64,000 bases of DNA from Harmothoe impar (lineage: Eukaryota > Annelida > Polychaeta > Phyllodocida > Polynoidae). The translations under genes were made by a program, and so were the position numbers. Positions 1-11,000 of this stretch are shown here, one piece after another. A model generated the notes under the pieces. It saw only the letters and a list, made by a program, of their open reading frames with translations, did not search any database and was not told where the DNA came from. The stretch spans positions 32,541,004 through 32,605,003 of the forward strand of contig OX381710.1 of assembly GCA_947462335.1 (NCBI GenBank). Reading direction: 5' to 3'. The number at the start of each line of letters is the position of its first letter. Position 1 is the stretch's first letter.

Positions 1-60
1 GACATGGGGACCCCCCCCCCCCCCCCCATCGAGACCCCCCCCCCCCCCCCCCCCCCATGG
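1..60. repeat. Poly-C homopolymer tracts
   Basis: Two long runs of C separated by a short spacer. They are low-complexity sequence with no coding signal, and their length is likely to vary or be misassembled. Confidence 0.9.
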
Positions 61-2280
61 TAGGAATGGTGCGTGAATGCAGCACTGGTGCCGTTGGGGT
101 GAGCTGTGTGTTTACCCCAACCACCTAGTCCTATTATAGATAGTAGACTACACGTCTCACTACTAGAAGTACATAACCCACCAGTAGCAACAAACATAAT
201 CAGCTTGGTATGTGTGGAGGGCGGGCAGATGCAGTAGGGGATTTCCCAGTTTCACTTCTGAGCACACACCTAAAGCTATGGTCTGTATTCAGAGGCTTTG
301 AGGTTGCAGCTTTTGACAATACAATGTGATGTAATTTGTAAAATCAGGCAGGAAGGGCTAAACGTGGACTTATCTAAGAGATCTGAGGGTGAGAGAAGAT
401 GCACTTCCTTTATCATTCCGGCATTCATATCTATGCGAATCCTATCGCCACAAACGCATAGAAAATTGTATCCATGAAAAAAAAAGCCGATTCCGACTGT
501 TGAACTAGGCCAAAAAATGTGTGTTTCGGGTCAGATAGTCTGAAAATCTAGGTAGGGTAGTTCGGAATCCCCCATGAAAGGATGCTAGATTGTTGAGCTA
601 CCTCTTGCATTATGTTTACCAAATTTGAGGTGGTATTGCACACACATGCAGTTGGTATAGAAAGTATGTGGAGTTGGGCTATAGTAAATGTCTTCCTGAT
701 ATATAGCGTTTTACTGTATTTGTTCAGGGTTCCAAACTCACCTTGTCATATATTACTCTAGGTGGTTAACTAGTCAGAGGTAGGCCTTCCGCCCAGTTTT
801 ATTATGTTGTTGTTTAGAGTTATGGTTGACACAGAGCCATTACACAGGCAATATCCCGATCACAGCGTTCTCCATATATATATAACGATATGTATTTCAA
901 TCAAGTTGGTTTGCTCCAGGGCTTGCACCGATAATCATATGAGACGGCCTTAAGTAGGCAAAGCATTCATATAAGTATCTAGCATGGTTCTTCTACGTGA
1001 ACCCGGTAAGACTAGTCAACGTCCATTAGACCAATAAACATCGTGTATACCCGTACTTGTGTCAATATCATTCGTTGTGGTTACATACTACAGTCTAGCG
1101 TCTTACAGATTGAGAGTGGATAAATTTTATCCTCTTGTAAACTGATCATATAGTGGCCGCCGGCCGAGGATCGCCGGTCCCTCGTTGGCCTGACGCCTGA
1201 CTGACTAGTCCGATCTATCGGTGACATGTACACTCCCCTATCATATCCGTTGAGGTTACAACTTGATATTTAGAGAACTCCAGGTGTGACTGATGCAACA
1301 ACAATCAGGCAAACTCCACTGCTCCAGTAAATACATACATTCAGATTCCTTTGGTTGATATAATTAACCGGTATAAATACAATCTCCACACACATACTCC
1401 TCAGGAGTTACTCAATGATATCTGGTCTTCTTGATCATACTCCAAACGCCCATTGGTAACTGCCTACCTTCTCCCCTGCCTCAGCTTATATTCTCCATTC
1501 ACTACTTCCAGACTCCATCGCTAAATGGCCTGGTAACCACCCCCGCGGCCTACCAGCCTATGACGCCTCGTCTCCGCTGTCCCCGTGCTGCTATTGGTTG
1601 ACTCGCTGCGCCCGGTCCATAGCCTCAATTCCATGTGCTACTCACGCTGCCTCAGCGGCCCGGGCGCCCCTACTCCTGCGTCTTCCCTGTTATTCGTGTC
1701 TATCTCCTGACCTGGATTTCTCCCGCCGTTATCTTCCCCACCAGCTGTTTTAGCCCGGATCTTATTTCATGCGTTGCTCCTTGTTTGGGTCTTGAGCCCT
1801 GGCTGCACCATGAATATATTCAATCATTGGTCCTGCGAACTTTGACCATTATTCCAGCCAACTCGCTTATTTATGGACATGATTGATTTCACTTATTCAT
1901 TTCATATTCATTTCTACTTGTGTAGCCTGTGTACCAAAATCTATCCGATCCCTACACGGTTGTATTATTATTCCACATATTATTTCCATATCCCTTTTCT
2001 GTTATATATTGGTTCCTCTGGACTGTGCTATTGTATATGCAGTTTCCGATTATCTATCTGTTTCTTCCTATTATACCCATACATACATATATATATACTG
2101 CTCCCCCCTTTCCCTTATATGTCATATACCGTGTGTGATTTTTAACCAATAAATATGCCTTCTATGCGTTTTTGCTCTTCCGTCGTTTTCTACTATAACC
2201 CAGAGTGCCCTCCATTGGGTTGGTTGTCATCCAATATGAAAAAATCGAACGTGTGACTGCATCACAAATGACTCAGGTTC
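61..2280. other. No gene recognised; CT-rich stretch with a poly(A) signal
   Basis: No ORF here shows a recognisable family, and the largest readings are low-complexity shadows. A pyrimidine-rich, fairly unique segment spans about 1380-2140 and is followed by AATAAA at 2148-2153. It could be the untranslated end of a transcript or a decayed LTR. A purine run (GGGGGGAAA, 2281-2289) is followed by TG at 2290, which is reminiscent of a polypurine tract and LTR start, but no paired LTR or retroelement coding was found. Confidence 0.4.
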
Positions 2281-2289
2281 GGGGGGAAA

Positions 2290-2480
2290 TGTAGTATCCC
2301 CTGGAAACAAATTCCCGTGAATTCCCCCTGAATAACACGGGTTGAACTGGGGTCAGTCCCGGGAATAACCCGGGTTCTATTCCCGTGATATCACGGGATT
2401 CTGTGAGCAAAATTTCCCGTTATATCACGGGATTCTGTTAAAGAGGGGTGCATGGGTTCGAATCCCATGCTAGTAGACCT
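2290..2480 (+). repeat. Dispersed repeat with CCCGTGATATCACGGG palindrome, copy 1
   Basis: The segment contains several CCCGTG/CACGGG blocks, including the perfect 16-bp palindrome at 2382-2397. It ends next to a tRNA B-box-like sequence (GGGTTCGAATCCC, about 2454-2466). A related copy lies in the opposite orientation at 3889-4078, where the order of the shared blocks is reversed. The B-box suggests a tRNA-related element, but no complete tRNA fold is visible. Confidence 0.6.
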
Positions 2481-2562
2481 GAATGGTTCTAGTGTGATTT
2501 ATCTAAATATTCTTACAAAAACATCCACATACATTCCTTTTGACCACTAACCAACATATGCT

Positions 2563-2637
2563 TGTCCTGTTCGGGAACTGAACCTGCTACCCTTAGACCC
2601 ATAGTGCCGTGCTCTAGCGACTGACCTACTGGGACAT
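2563..2637 (-). repeat. Degenerate tRNA-like sequence (SINE head or tRNA pseudogene)
   Basis: On the minus strand the ends can pair (TGTCC with GGACA). There is a D-arm/A-box-like stretch (GGTCAGTCGCTAGAGC) and a B-box-like GGTTCAGTTCC. The anticodon and T stems do not pair properly, so this is not a functional tRNA. It is most likely the pol III promoter region of a SINE or an old tRNA copy. Confidence 0.5.
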
Positions 2638-2741
2638 GTATTGGGAGAGGTACATGATCTGCGACCAGTGGTGACTGTACTATGATATATTATGTATACA
2701 TAGAGTTGTTGTTGACAAAGAGAGAAGCAGGATAGACATGA

Positions 2742-2870
2742 GGGACCTTTAGCAAACCTAATGTAGCCAATTAAACATAGACATATCCTATACTTTTAAC
2801 ACTGCTACGTCTGCGTATAGTAAGCTTAGATTTACACGAATGTAGATTTTCCCATTATTTCTTTCATGCA
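2742..2870 (+). repeat. Partial MITE, GGGACCTTTAGCAAA family
   Basis: It starts with the same terminal sequence (GGGACCTTTAGCAAACCT) as the complete 108-bp element at 3016-3123. No matching right terminus is visible before the adjoining SINE at about 2878, so it looks truncated. The right boundary is approximate. Confidence 0.5.
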
Positions 2871-2877
2871 AAAAAAA

Positions 2878-3015
2878 AGATCACTAGGGATTTGAACTAT
2901 CCACCTTCAGATCTACAGTGCCAGGCTCTACAGACTGAGCTAACCGGGCTTGTTGAATGGTTGATGCTTAGGGTGATAGAGTTTCATTCTGCACCCTCTC
3001 TCTGTGATACAAATA
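2878..3015 (-). repeat. tRNA-derived SINE, copy 1
   Basis: On the minus strand this reads GCCCGGTTAGCTC (A box), an anticodon-like loop and a degenerate B box, preceded by a shared leader containing GAGAGGGTGCAGA. Its arms resemble tRNA-Phe (TAGATCTGAAGG beside the loop). The acceptor stem does not close, so this is a SINE head and not a tRNA gene. A MITE follows immediately at the TA at 3014-3015. Confidence 0.7.
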
Positions 3016-3123
3016 GGGACCTTTAGCAAACCTCATGTAGCTCCTTAAACGCTGATGTAGCAATGGCAAAATTGTAAGCTACATCTGGATCTAATGAACT
3101 ACCTTAGCTTTGCTAAAGGTCCC
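3016..3123. mobile_element. 108-bp MITE with GGGACCTTTAGCAAA termini
   Basis: Terminal inverted repeats GGGACCTTTAGCAAA and TTTGCTAAAGGTCCC flank a non-coding core. TA is present on both sides (3014-3015 and 3124-3125), consistent with a TA target duplication as in Tc1/mariner-type elements. A second element of nearly the same length, at 3243-3349, has the same terminal pattern. Confidence 0.8.
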
Positions 3124-3125
3124 TA

Positions 3126-3390
3126 TTTTTCCCATCATAGCTCATTAGGGATTCGATCTCTCCACCTTCAGATCTAAAGTGCTAGGCTCTACAGACTGAG
3201 CTAACCGGGCTTGCTGAATGGTTGATGCATGGAAAGGTAATAGGGTCATGTGGCAATGTCGACGCAGCCCATCTAGAGATGATGTAGCCTATGCCTGTAA
3301 CATTGCTATGGTTGCATTAAATGAGATATGTCAGGTTGCTAAAGGTCTCTAATGTTTCATTCTGGACCCTCTCTCTCTCTGATACAAAAC
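3126..3390 (-). repeat. tRNA-derived SINE, copy 2, split by a MITE
   Basis: The tRNA-like part lies at about 3135-3215 on the minus strand and the leader continues to 3242. The rest of the leader (TTTCATTCTG, GACCCTCTCTCTCTGATAC) resumes at about 3352. Comparison with copy 1 shows the leader would be continuous if the element at 3243-3349 were removed. Confidence 0.7.
3243..3349. mobile_element. 107-bp MITE inserted inside a SINE
   Basis: The element starts GGGTCATG and ends TTGCTAAAGGTCTC, a diverged form of the 3016-3123 element. TA lies on each side (3241-3242 and 3350-3351). It interrupts SINE copy 2, so it is younger than that SINE insertion. Confidence 0.7.
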
Positions 3391-3613
3391 AACTGTATGA
3401 AGGAACCATTTAACATGGGGCATTTTGCACATTTAACACATTCACACACTTGTATTCTCCCATTAATTGCGGTGTTAAAGTGATACTTGCAATCCCTCAG
3501 GAGATTCATTGACTTGGCTTTTGATTTCTAATTCGAAAGTAATTAGTAATAGAAACTAAGCTTTCCAACTACAAATACATTGTCCCGTGCACTAGCATGT
3601 GGACCATTGAAAC

Positions 3614-3737
3614 AGGGAGAGGGTGCAGATTAAACACTACCATTCCATGCATCTACCATTCAGCAAGCCCGGTTAGCTCAGTCGGTAGAGCCTAGCACTG
3701 TAGATCTGAAGGTTGAGAGGTCGAATCCCTAGTGATC
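3614..3737 (+). repeat. tRNA-derived SINE, copy 3
   Basis: Plus-strand copy of the same SINE: leader with GAGAGGGTGCAGA, then GCCCGGTTAGCTCAGTCGG (A box), a CTGTAGA loop and a B box GGTCGAATCCC. The final bases AGTGATC do not pair with GCCCGGT, so it is tRNA-derived and not a tRNA gene. Opposite orientation to copies 1 and 2. Confidence 0.75.
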
Positions 3738-3888
3738 TTTTATTTTTGTATCAGTCATTTAGAAAACATTTCTTTCACACCAACATGTAGAAGATACATT
3801 TTTAATGTTTTTTATCATCAACTCATGCTTGAATAAGGTAGAAATACGCCTTTTGCTATGGTGTGCACAATTCTACCCCATTGGTTCA

Positions 3889-4078
3889 AGAAGTGAACTG
3901 ACACAGGGGTTCGAACCCACATCCTGATGATTTGCTGGGGTAAATCCCGTGATTTTACAAGATTCTACATGTAAAATCACGTCTTTTAATCCCGTGATAT
4001 CACGGGAAATTTTGCTCACAGAATCCCCAAAAATTCCCGGGAATATCCCGTGACTTGTTACCAGGGTCATCATATAGG
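3889..4078 (-). repeat. Dispersed repeat with CCCGTGATATCACGGG palindrome, copy 2
   Basis: Inverted relative of the 2290-2480 repeat. The 16-bp palindrome is at 3991-4006, followed by GAAATTTTGCTCACAGAATC, which also occurs in the other copy on the opposite strand. A B-box-like GGTTCGAACCC lies at about 3898-3908. Confidence 0.6.
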
Positions 4079-4119
4079 AGTATACATATAATAATATTGT
4101 TCATCCCCAAATCCCAAGC

Positions 4120-4378
4120 TAATGTCCCAACCCCATGTCCCAACCCCCGAGTCTCACCCCCGAGTCCCACCCCCGAGTCTCACCCCCGAGTCCCAACCCC
4201 GAGTCCCAACCCCGAGTCCCTCCCCCGAGTCCCAACCCCGAGTCCCAACCCCGAGTCCCAACCCCGAGTCCCAACCCCGAGTCCCACCCCCGAGTTCCAC
4301 CCCTGAGTCCCAACCCCGAGTCCCACCCCCGAGTCTCACCCCCGAGTCGCAACCTCGAGTCCCTTCCCCTTCCCCCGT
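4120..4378. repeat. 13-bp minisatellite (CCCAACCCCGAGT)n
   Basis: About 20 tandem copies of a 13-bp unit with small variants (CCCACCCCCGAGT and others). Because 13 is not a multiple of 3, every frame reads as a 13-residue Pro/Ser/Val repeat on the plus strand and a Gly/Trp/Asp repeat on the minus strand. The apparent ORFs here are therefore not genes. Confidence 0.95.
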
Positions 4379-6794
4379 TAACTAGACTCAGGGTCAGGTA
4401 GAGGTGTGAAGGGAAATGTATCATTTATCATAGTAAGAAAGAGAAAGGGTGCACTCTTGTATTAATGGGATTCTTAAAGATGTGACCTTTGACCTTGATT
4501 TTGACCTTTTTCCGACCTAGATATCATCCTACACATAACAGAAATGAATTCAGCACCTTTGGTTTACCCTAGTCCACTATCCATATCCATCCATTGCTCC
4601 CCCTATTATATCCTGGCTGGACTGTTTCGGATAGCATACCCAAATTGTGCGTCACAAGTCAGGAACTCACAACTACCTATAGGCCTGCACCACACAACCT
4701 ATAGGTCGCATGACGCAGGTGCCCTAAGAAAGCCACACTGAGTGAAGCAAGCCGCGCAAAAGAAGGGTATACTCAAAAAAAATGTGGACATTGACTTTCT
4801 CTTGGGGGGGTACTTAGGCCCAAATTCAAATTTTCATGTTCCCCGATCTTGGCTATCTATGTCTTTTGTCCTCTCACGTCTATGTCAGACACACACTGAA
4901 TAAAAAGCTCCCATGTCCATATTGTAAGTAACAGCGAATAGTGCTTAGTAGGGTCTGAGCTATATCCTACTACAGGGTTGTCTGTTTTTGTTCTCAAAAT
5001 ATTTGTCATGTATTGAACAACACTGGACAGCAACATATATATTAAATTACCATTAAATTACCATACCGGTATCTAACATACTGCAGCGTATGTTGGGCCT
5101 AGTATATGATATAGGATGGCATCTCCTTTGGGAAGTAGTGTAGTACTTCCCTGTGTTAAATTACCATTGGATCCAGTCAAAGCTTGCTGAAAAAAAGTGT
5201 CTCACCCCGGTTTGGTCGGCTGCCGAGATCTGTCCCATTGACTTAGCACCGAGCCCGTTCAATATGTAACTGTTAAATGTCGCGGGTTATCTACAGGCTC
5301 CCATAGGGCTCTATGCTGAAGCAAATTACCACCATTTTAGACACAAAATTAAAATCATGCTTTTCAGGGGGAAGCGTTTGAAAATGGATTAAAGCGCGAT
5401 TACATAGGAAGGACAACATTGTACCGCATCTAATGACACAAAATTGAGAGAAAAAGCTCCAATTTTGAAGGAATGACAGCTGTTTTAAATTTTAGGCTGA
5501 GAGACCCCCTGCTACCCGTCGCACAAGACTCAGAGTAAACCTGAGTCAATCACGTTGGGTATTGGGTACTGTAGTTCATGTGCTTCTCACTGGAGACAGC
5601 ACAATCACAGATATTTGGGCCTGACAGTCATAGTGGTCCCAACTTAGCAATATAATAAATGAATAAATCTGCACCCCAATGTGTTTATTTTTATCTAGGA
5701 ATTTAGTTTATGTACCTGAGTACCTGTTTATGATAGCGAAATAGCCAATGTCAACCCCCTTGAGTTGATCTTTAAAATATACTCCTTTTTTTTCAAAATT
5801 GGATAAAAATGTCTAGGGTCGGCCCTGTTTTGCTAGGTAGGGTCGGTAACCTGAAACACCTATTTTTTTGCCTTATGGACTCATCAGTGTTTAAGTAAAT
5901 AGGTTTTGAGTGGGCTGCAGTGAGCGCCCTGGGATAATGATTTCATTTGTTTGTGGGCGTTGGGGGAGGGGGGAGGACTGGTAGGTAAATTGGCTAGTTG
6001 ACCTGTCCGTCTCTGTGTGACCCTGCAGTCAGAGGTTCTCCCACCTCTGCATCTAGGGTTGGATGACGTAGAAATGTCCTCATGCATCTCACATGCATTT
6101 GGTAAAGGATATTGAGTGACAAATAAGAAACCCACAACACATAATTTCTGATGACGGGAGATCGAGATGGTGGATTTAAACTTTTTTATTTCTCTTTTTG
6201 TATAAATGAGCGTAGATATTACCAATTCGATGAAATCACAAATGTTTCATGTTTTAAACTGTGCTGATGACATGTAAGGCCATATGCTGACATGTTATGG
6301 AGTACGTGTGTATACAGACAGCAATACGTCGGTGGAAGAGCTGACAGACAAATACCATGAAGTGTGACTATAAAGAGCAGCGGTGACTTCATGCCCTTAG
6401 GTACAGAACTTGTTACAGATACATGCAGATATATACAGTACATTATAGGCCATACTACTCCGGATGGTAACGTCCCAGGTAACATCCTCTATTAAGGTTT
6501 CTTTCTAGTACGATTATTCCCTCTTTACCTACAATGATAAATAGCGGTTTAAAACTATATCTATTTAAGAGTAACACCAATGTTAACTAAGGGAGTGGGC
6601 TATGTCTCTATAAAGTGTTATTTAATTTTTGTATTTGCATTACATATTGTGTTTTAATTTAATTGAATCAAAATAAATGGAAAAAGAAACATTCTGTGCT
6701 TTGAACTTTTTATTTCAAACGGTTGAACAAGATCAGAAAAAAGAAATCAACTTTTGTTGAAAAAGTCACCTGTAATATGCAATAAAAGAATATG
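4379..6794. other. Intergenic, no gene seen; one MITE-like fragment
   Basis: No ORF resembles a known protein. At about 5805-5875 there is a fragment containing TAGGTAGGGTCGGTAACCTG, related to the inverted-repeat element at 59637-59899 and to 61995-62070. At 6544-6587 lies a copy of the GTTTAAAA...GAGTAACAC motif that recurs around the transposon region. Confidence 0.5.
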
Positions 6795-7600
6795 CTTTTA
6801 GCATAGTAGACATAACAGAATAACATTGCCTATGGTAATCATGGACTTTTGATAACAAGACAATATGAACAGCTTAGCTGAAGTTTTATAACAATATAAA
6901 AAATACATCTTTTTTTCATATCACTGGTATATGCAGTTTAAAACTACAGCTACTATAGAGTAACACTAACGTGAATGAAAAAAAAGCATCCTTATAGGAT
7001 ATTATACATGAAATACTAACAATGTTTTTCAAAAGAAAAATAATATCCCTGATTTTTGCATCTTTATGATACACGGCTGTTATCCTATACAGCCTCTATC
7101 TTATCCAAAAAAGATAACATTTTCCATGGTAATCGTGAACTTTGATTACAACAAGAACATGAACAGCTTAGCTCAAGTTTGATAACAAGATAAAAAAAAT
7201 ACATCTTTTTTTCATGACTGGTATATGCAGTTTAAAACTACAGCTCCTTTATAACATACTATACATGAAATACTAACAATGTTTTTCAAAAGAAAATAAT
7301 ATCCCTGATTTTTGCATCTTTATGATACACGGCTGTCATCCTATACAGCCTCTATTTTATCCAAAAAAGATAACATTTTCCATGGTAATCGTGAACTTTG
7401 ATTACAACAAGAACATGAACAGCTTAGCCGAAGTCTGATAACAAGACAAAAAGAATACATCTTTTTTTCATGATTGGTATATGCAGTTTAAAACTACAGC
7501 TCCTTTATAACATACTATACATGAAATACTAAAAATGTTTTTCAAAAGAAAATAATATCCCTGATTTTTGCATCTTCCTGATACACGGCTGTTAGCATAT
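6795..7600. repeat. Tandem repeat, ~260-290-bp units, three copies
   Basis: Equivalent points (GGTAATC) fall at about 6834, 7128 and 7384, so the spacings are about 294 and 256 bp. Each unit holds a CATCTTTTTTTCAT block, GCAGTTTAAAACTACAGC and TATCCCTGATTTTTGCATC. It is AT-rich and non-coding. It lies just downstream of the RPA-like gene and may belong to the end region of the transposon. Confidence 0.85.
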
Positions 7601-8020
7601 GTTACAAGTACCATACATCTTTTTAATATCATATAACACACACAGTCGTCTTGTTGCATGAATCTAGTGTTGGCCAGTTAATATAATAATATGTTATAAA
7701 CATTTTATCACAAAAAAAATCGGTACATCACTGAAGTGAATCATATCGTATTCGTGAACCTCAGCGGGAGGTCAGTTGATATAAAAATATATTATAAACA
7801 TTTTATCACAAAAAAAATACACTTGTATGTGTATGCTGGTGAAACTACTACTGTCCCTGCTGGTGAGCTACTACTGTCCGTAGAATGCTCTAATACATCA
7901 AGCCCCTGTGTTTGAAGGGACCTCAATCAGTCTCTATTACTATGCTGGTTAAACCACTACTGTCCCTGCTGGTGATATACTGTCCCTGCTATAGAAGCAT
8001 GGTGGTTACATCGTTCCCTG
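7601..8020. other. 3' flank of the RPA-like gene
   Basis: AT-rich sequence with a ~42-bp near-duplicate (ATATTATAAACATTTTATCACAAAAAAAATT-type block at about 7688-7720 and 7788-7820). A short repeat ACTACTGTCCCTGCTGGTGA recurs at 7845-7990, just past the stop codon. No clear minus-strand AATAAA was identified. Confidence 0.5.
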
Positions 8021-11000
8021 CTATTCCTGCAGTAACTCATCTTCCTCCAGTAACTGCTCCTCCTGCACAGCACTGTCATCCTGTGGAATTTCTCCCTCTT
8101 CCTCTTCCTGTTCCATCTGTTGTTCTTCCACTGCATTTGGTTCTTCTTCCTCCCCTTCCTCTTCAGCTATGTGAGGCAGTAGGTATTCCTCGTCTGTGTT
8201 GGAAGGGACCTCGTTAAGTTTCTTGATTTCGATACTGGTCAGCCATTGACCTTGCTGTGTCACCTTTGCAAAAATCGGTAGATACAGACTGAGGTGCCGA
8301 ACGTTGGTCCCCTCAGGTACACCGATCTGCTCACATAATAGAGCCCAATTAACAAACACTCTCTCCAGTGTTTCTCCATAGGTTATGGTCATCCGAAGTG
8401 CGTCTGTCTCATTTGATGTGGCAAGGCCCAGTATTTCGATTTCAGGCTTTTCCTCCTCTTCGCTGTCGATGAACTAAAAATGACAGCATTTTCTACTTTT
8501 AGTTTTGCGATAAAATATTTAGCAGTCATTCAGGAAAATGAACTTATGTGGTGAGGTTTTTAATCCGTGACATTCTATCCAGTAGTGATTTAACATCATG
8601 ATAAAACATTTTCTTTGAATTCTCTTTCTGATATAAAAGGGTTAAAAATGTCCTAATATTGATGAAGAAATACAACATGTAGACATCCTATAGCGGCACG
8701 ACCCTCACTCTCCAAGGCTGCAGTAATGCATTTACACTATGAAGGGCATTAAGCATTGAGGTATGATGCTGTCTTTGACGCCAGAGAACCCTTTATTTTA
8801 CATAACATTACGTACTGTAAAACCCTGCCTTTAACACGACTTTTTTTTGATATTTATTTTCCCAAATTAAAGGATGGTGTTGAAGGTGATGTTTTATTAT
8901 ATAAAAATAAAGAGTAAACTATATTCAAGTTCTCTCATACAATGGGGTGATATCATAGGTGAGCTGGTCCTATAACAGGAGTCATACGGCAATACATAGG
9001 TCATAAAATAGGATATTTTATTTCAATTTTCTTACCTGTATCTGGTCTGGGTGATTGATGTTTAAGCACACCTTGCCTCTATAGGAGTTGTACCCCATGG
9101 GAACGTCACTAAACTGCATCAAATCATATTCATGTATCTCTACGGTAGCGGCCGACTCCCAGAGGTTAACGACAAGGGTGTGGCATCCTTCCGTCATCCA
9201 CAGCTCTGAAAAAGAACCATAAGAAATTGTTCAAGTACTGATTCAATATTATTCACTACAGCAATTTAAAAAAAAGAAGGAATTTCACTCAGTATTTTGT
9301 TGCTTATCATACTCGAGTTCATAATGCACATATTATATGATATAAAAAACATTCAAGAAATCCAGTTTAACATGTTTCATTTAAGCCAAAAAAAACAATT
9401 GGTCAATGGATTTTGGACACCTTATTTTGGGAAATGGTTTTTTTTTCTTTAAATTGTGAATGGATTTTCCTCGCCTCATTTTTTGAAATTGAGAATTTCC
9501 CTCACATTAACTAATGAAATATTATGTAGAGCATGATATTTACCTCTGGACAGTTTCTTTTTGGCCTCGTTGGTTTGCCGTGGTGGATATACGGTAGTAA
9601 TCTTTCCACGAACCGTCCAGTTTGCTTTAGTTCCGCGGCCGTCTCGTACTGCCTCGGTCACAGTCTTGACTGGTTTCACTGTCCTGTGCATGCAGAAGGG
9701 CGCCTCCTCCATGATCTCATCCCGAATGTAGAATTCATTGCAACTGAAATAAAATTTTCAAGTTATTTTTAGATTTACATAAAAAGTTTAGATTACAGTC
9801 TTATTTCAATACGATTTTGGAACATATAAGGTTGCCTGTACGCTTTCAGGGGGAAGAGAGTATGCTAAATACGATTATCCAGCCAAAAAAATCCCAAAAA
9901 ATACGATTTTGGAAGTTTAGAGGTTGGCACCTCTGGGCTTGTAAAATTAACACAACGGCCGGTCAGAGCTGGCACCATAGTCCTGAGCACTATCATCTTG
10001 CTGCTGGGGACTATAGAGCTACTGCACTATAGGCCCCCTATCTCCGGCCCTATCCCTATGCCTCTGCATCACTCTAAATGATTCTAAAAGTAGGCCTATT
10101 GGATGATAATGCCTATATAGTGGCCTAGGGCCTACTGCATATGTCCCCACCCCGGGTCCCCAGCAGTATGACAAGTCCCCAGCACTATTGTTGTAGTGCT
10201 GGGGACTACGGTTTTAGTCCCCAGCACTACGATCATAGTGCTCAGCACTACACCTGTAGTCCTCAGCTCTACCACAGTACACCTGTAGTCCCCAGGACTA
10301 TGTCTATAGTCCCCAGAACTACGACTGTAGTCCTTAGCACTACACCTGTAGTGCCAAGGACTACACCTGTAGTCCCCAACACTACAGGTAAGCACAGGTG
10401 TAATGCTGAGGACTAGGGGAGTACCGTAAAACCTCGCGTGTAAGCCTAACTTGCGTATAAGCCGCACCCCGACTTTGGGCCGATCCTATAAGCCGCAGAG
10501 ACCGTCTGAATGATCCCTGAGAAAACTCGCGTATTAGCTGCACCCCCAACTCCAGCCTAAGACTTTATACCACAGTTAATACCACGGTCCTCCTGGTGGC
10601 CCGTGAGGCCTCCTGGCGGCCTGTGGGGCCTCCATGTGTCGAGTTTTGTCAGCTTTATCACACCCAGAGCCAGATTAGGTGTCTGTTGGGAGGGGGGGGG
10701 GGATTGCTACACTCCGAGCTGTTATAACATTAGTACAGGTGTGGTATACACGGTATGTGGCGGTCATCCCCACATTGTTACTGGCAAGCAGGGATTAGCG
10801 GTGGCCTGCATTGTTTTGGGACTGAGGTGCGAATACACTGTACATTGTGTCAGGCATTGGCACTACCCACTCACCTTTGCTAACACCCCCCCCCCCCCTT
10901 CACCCCAGCAGTCACTGTATCCCCAAGGGTGAATATCAAGGTCACTTTATAAATCATATTTTGGAAAAACTCGCGTACAAGCCGCACCCCGACTTTGGGC

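Noticed and set aside
2281..2300. Polypurine tract and start of an LTR
   Set aside because: GGGGGGAAA followed by TG is suggestive, but no second LTR, primer site or gag/pol coding was found. The following repeat also occurs inverted at 3889-4078 without retroelement context.
3667..3737. tRNA gene
   Set aside because: The A and B boxes are good, but the acceptor and anticodon stems do not pair and two further diverged copies carry the same leader, so it is a SINE head.
4119..4424. Gly/Trp- and Pro/Ser-repeat ORFs on both strands
   Set aside because: All are translations of the 13-bp minisatellite.
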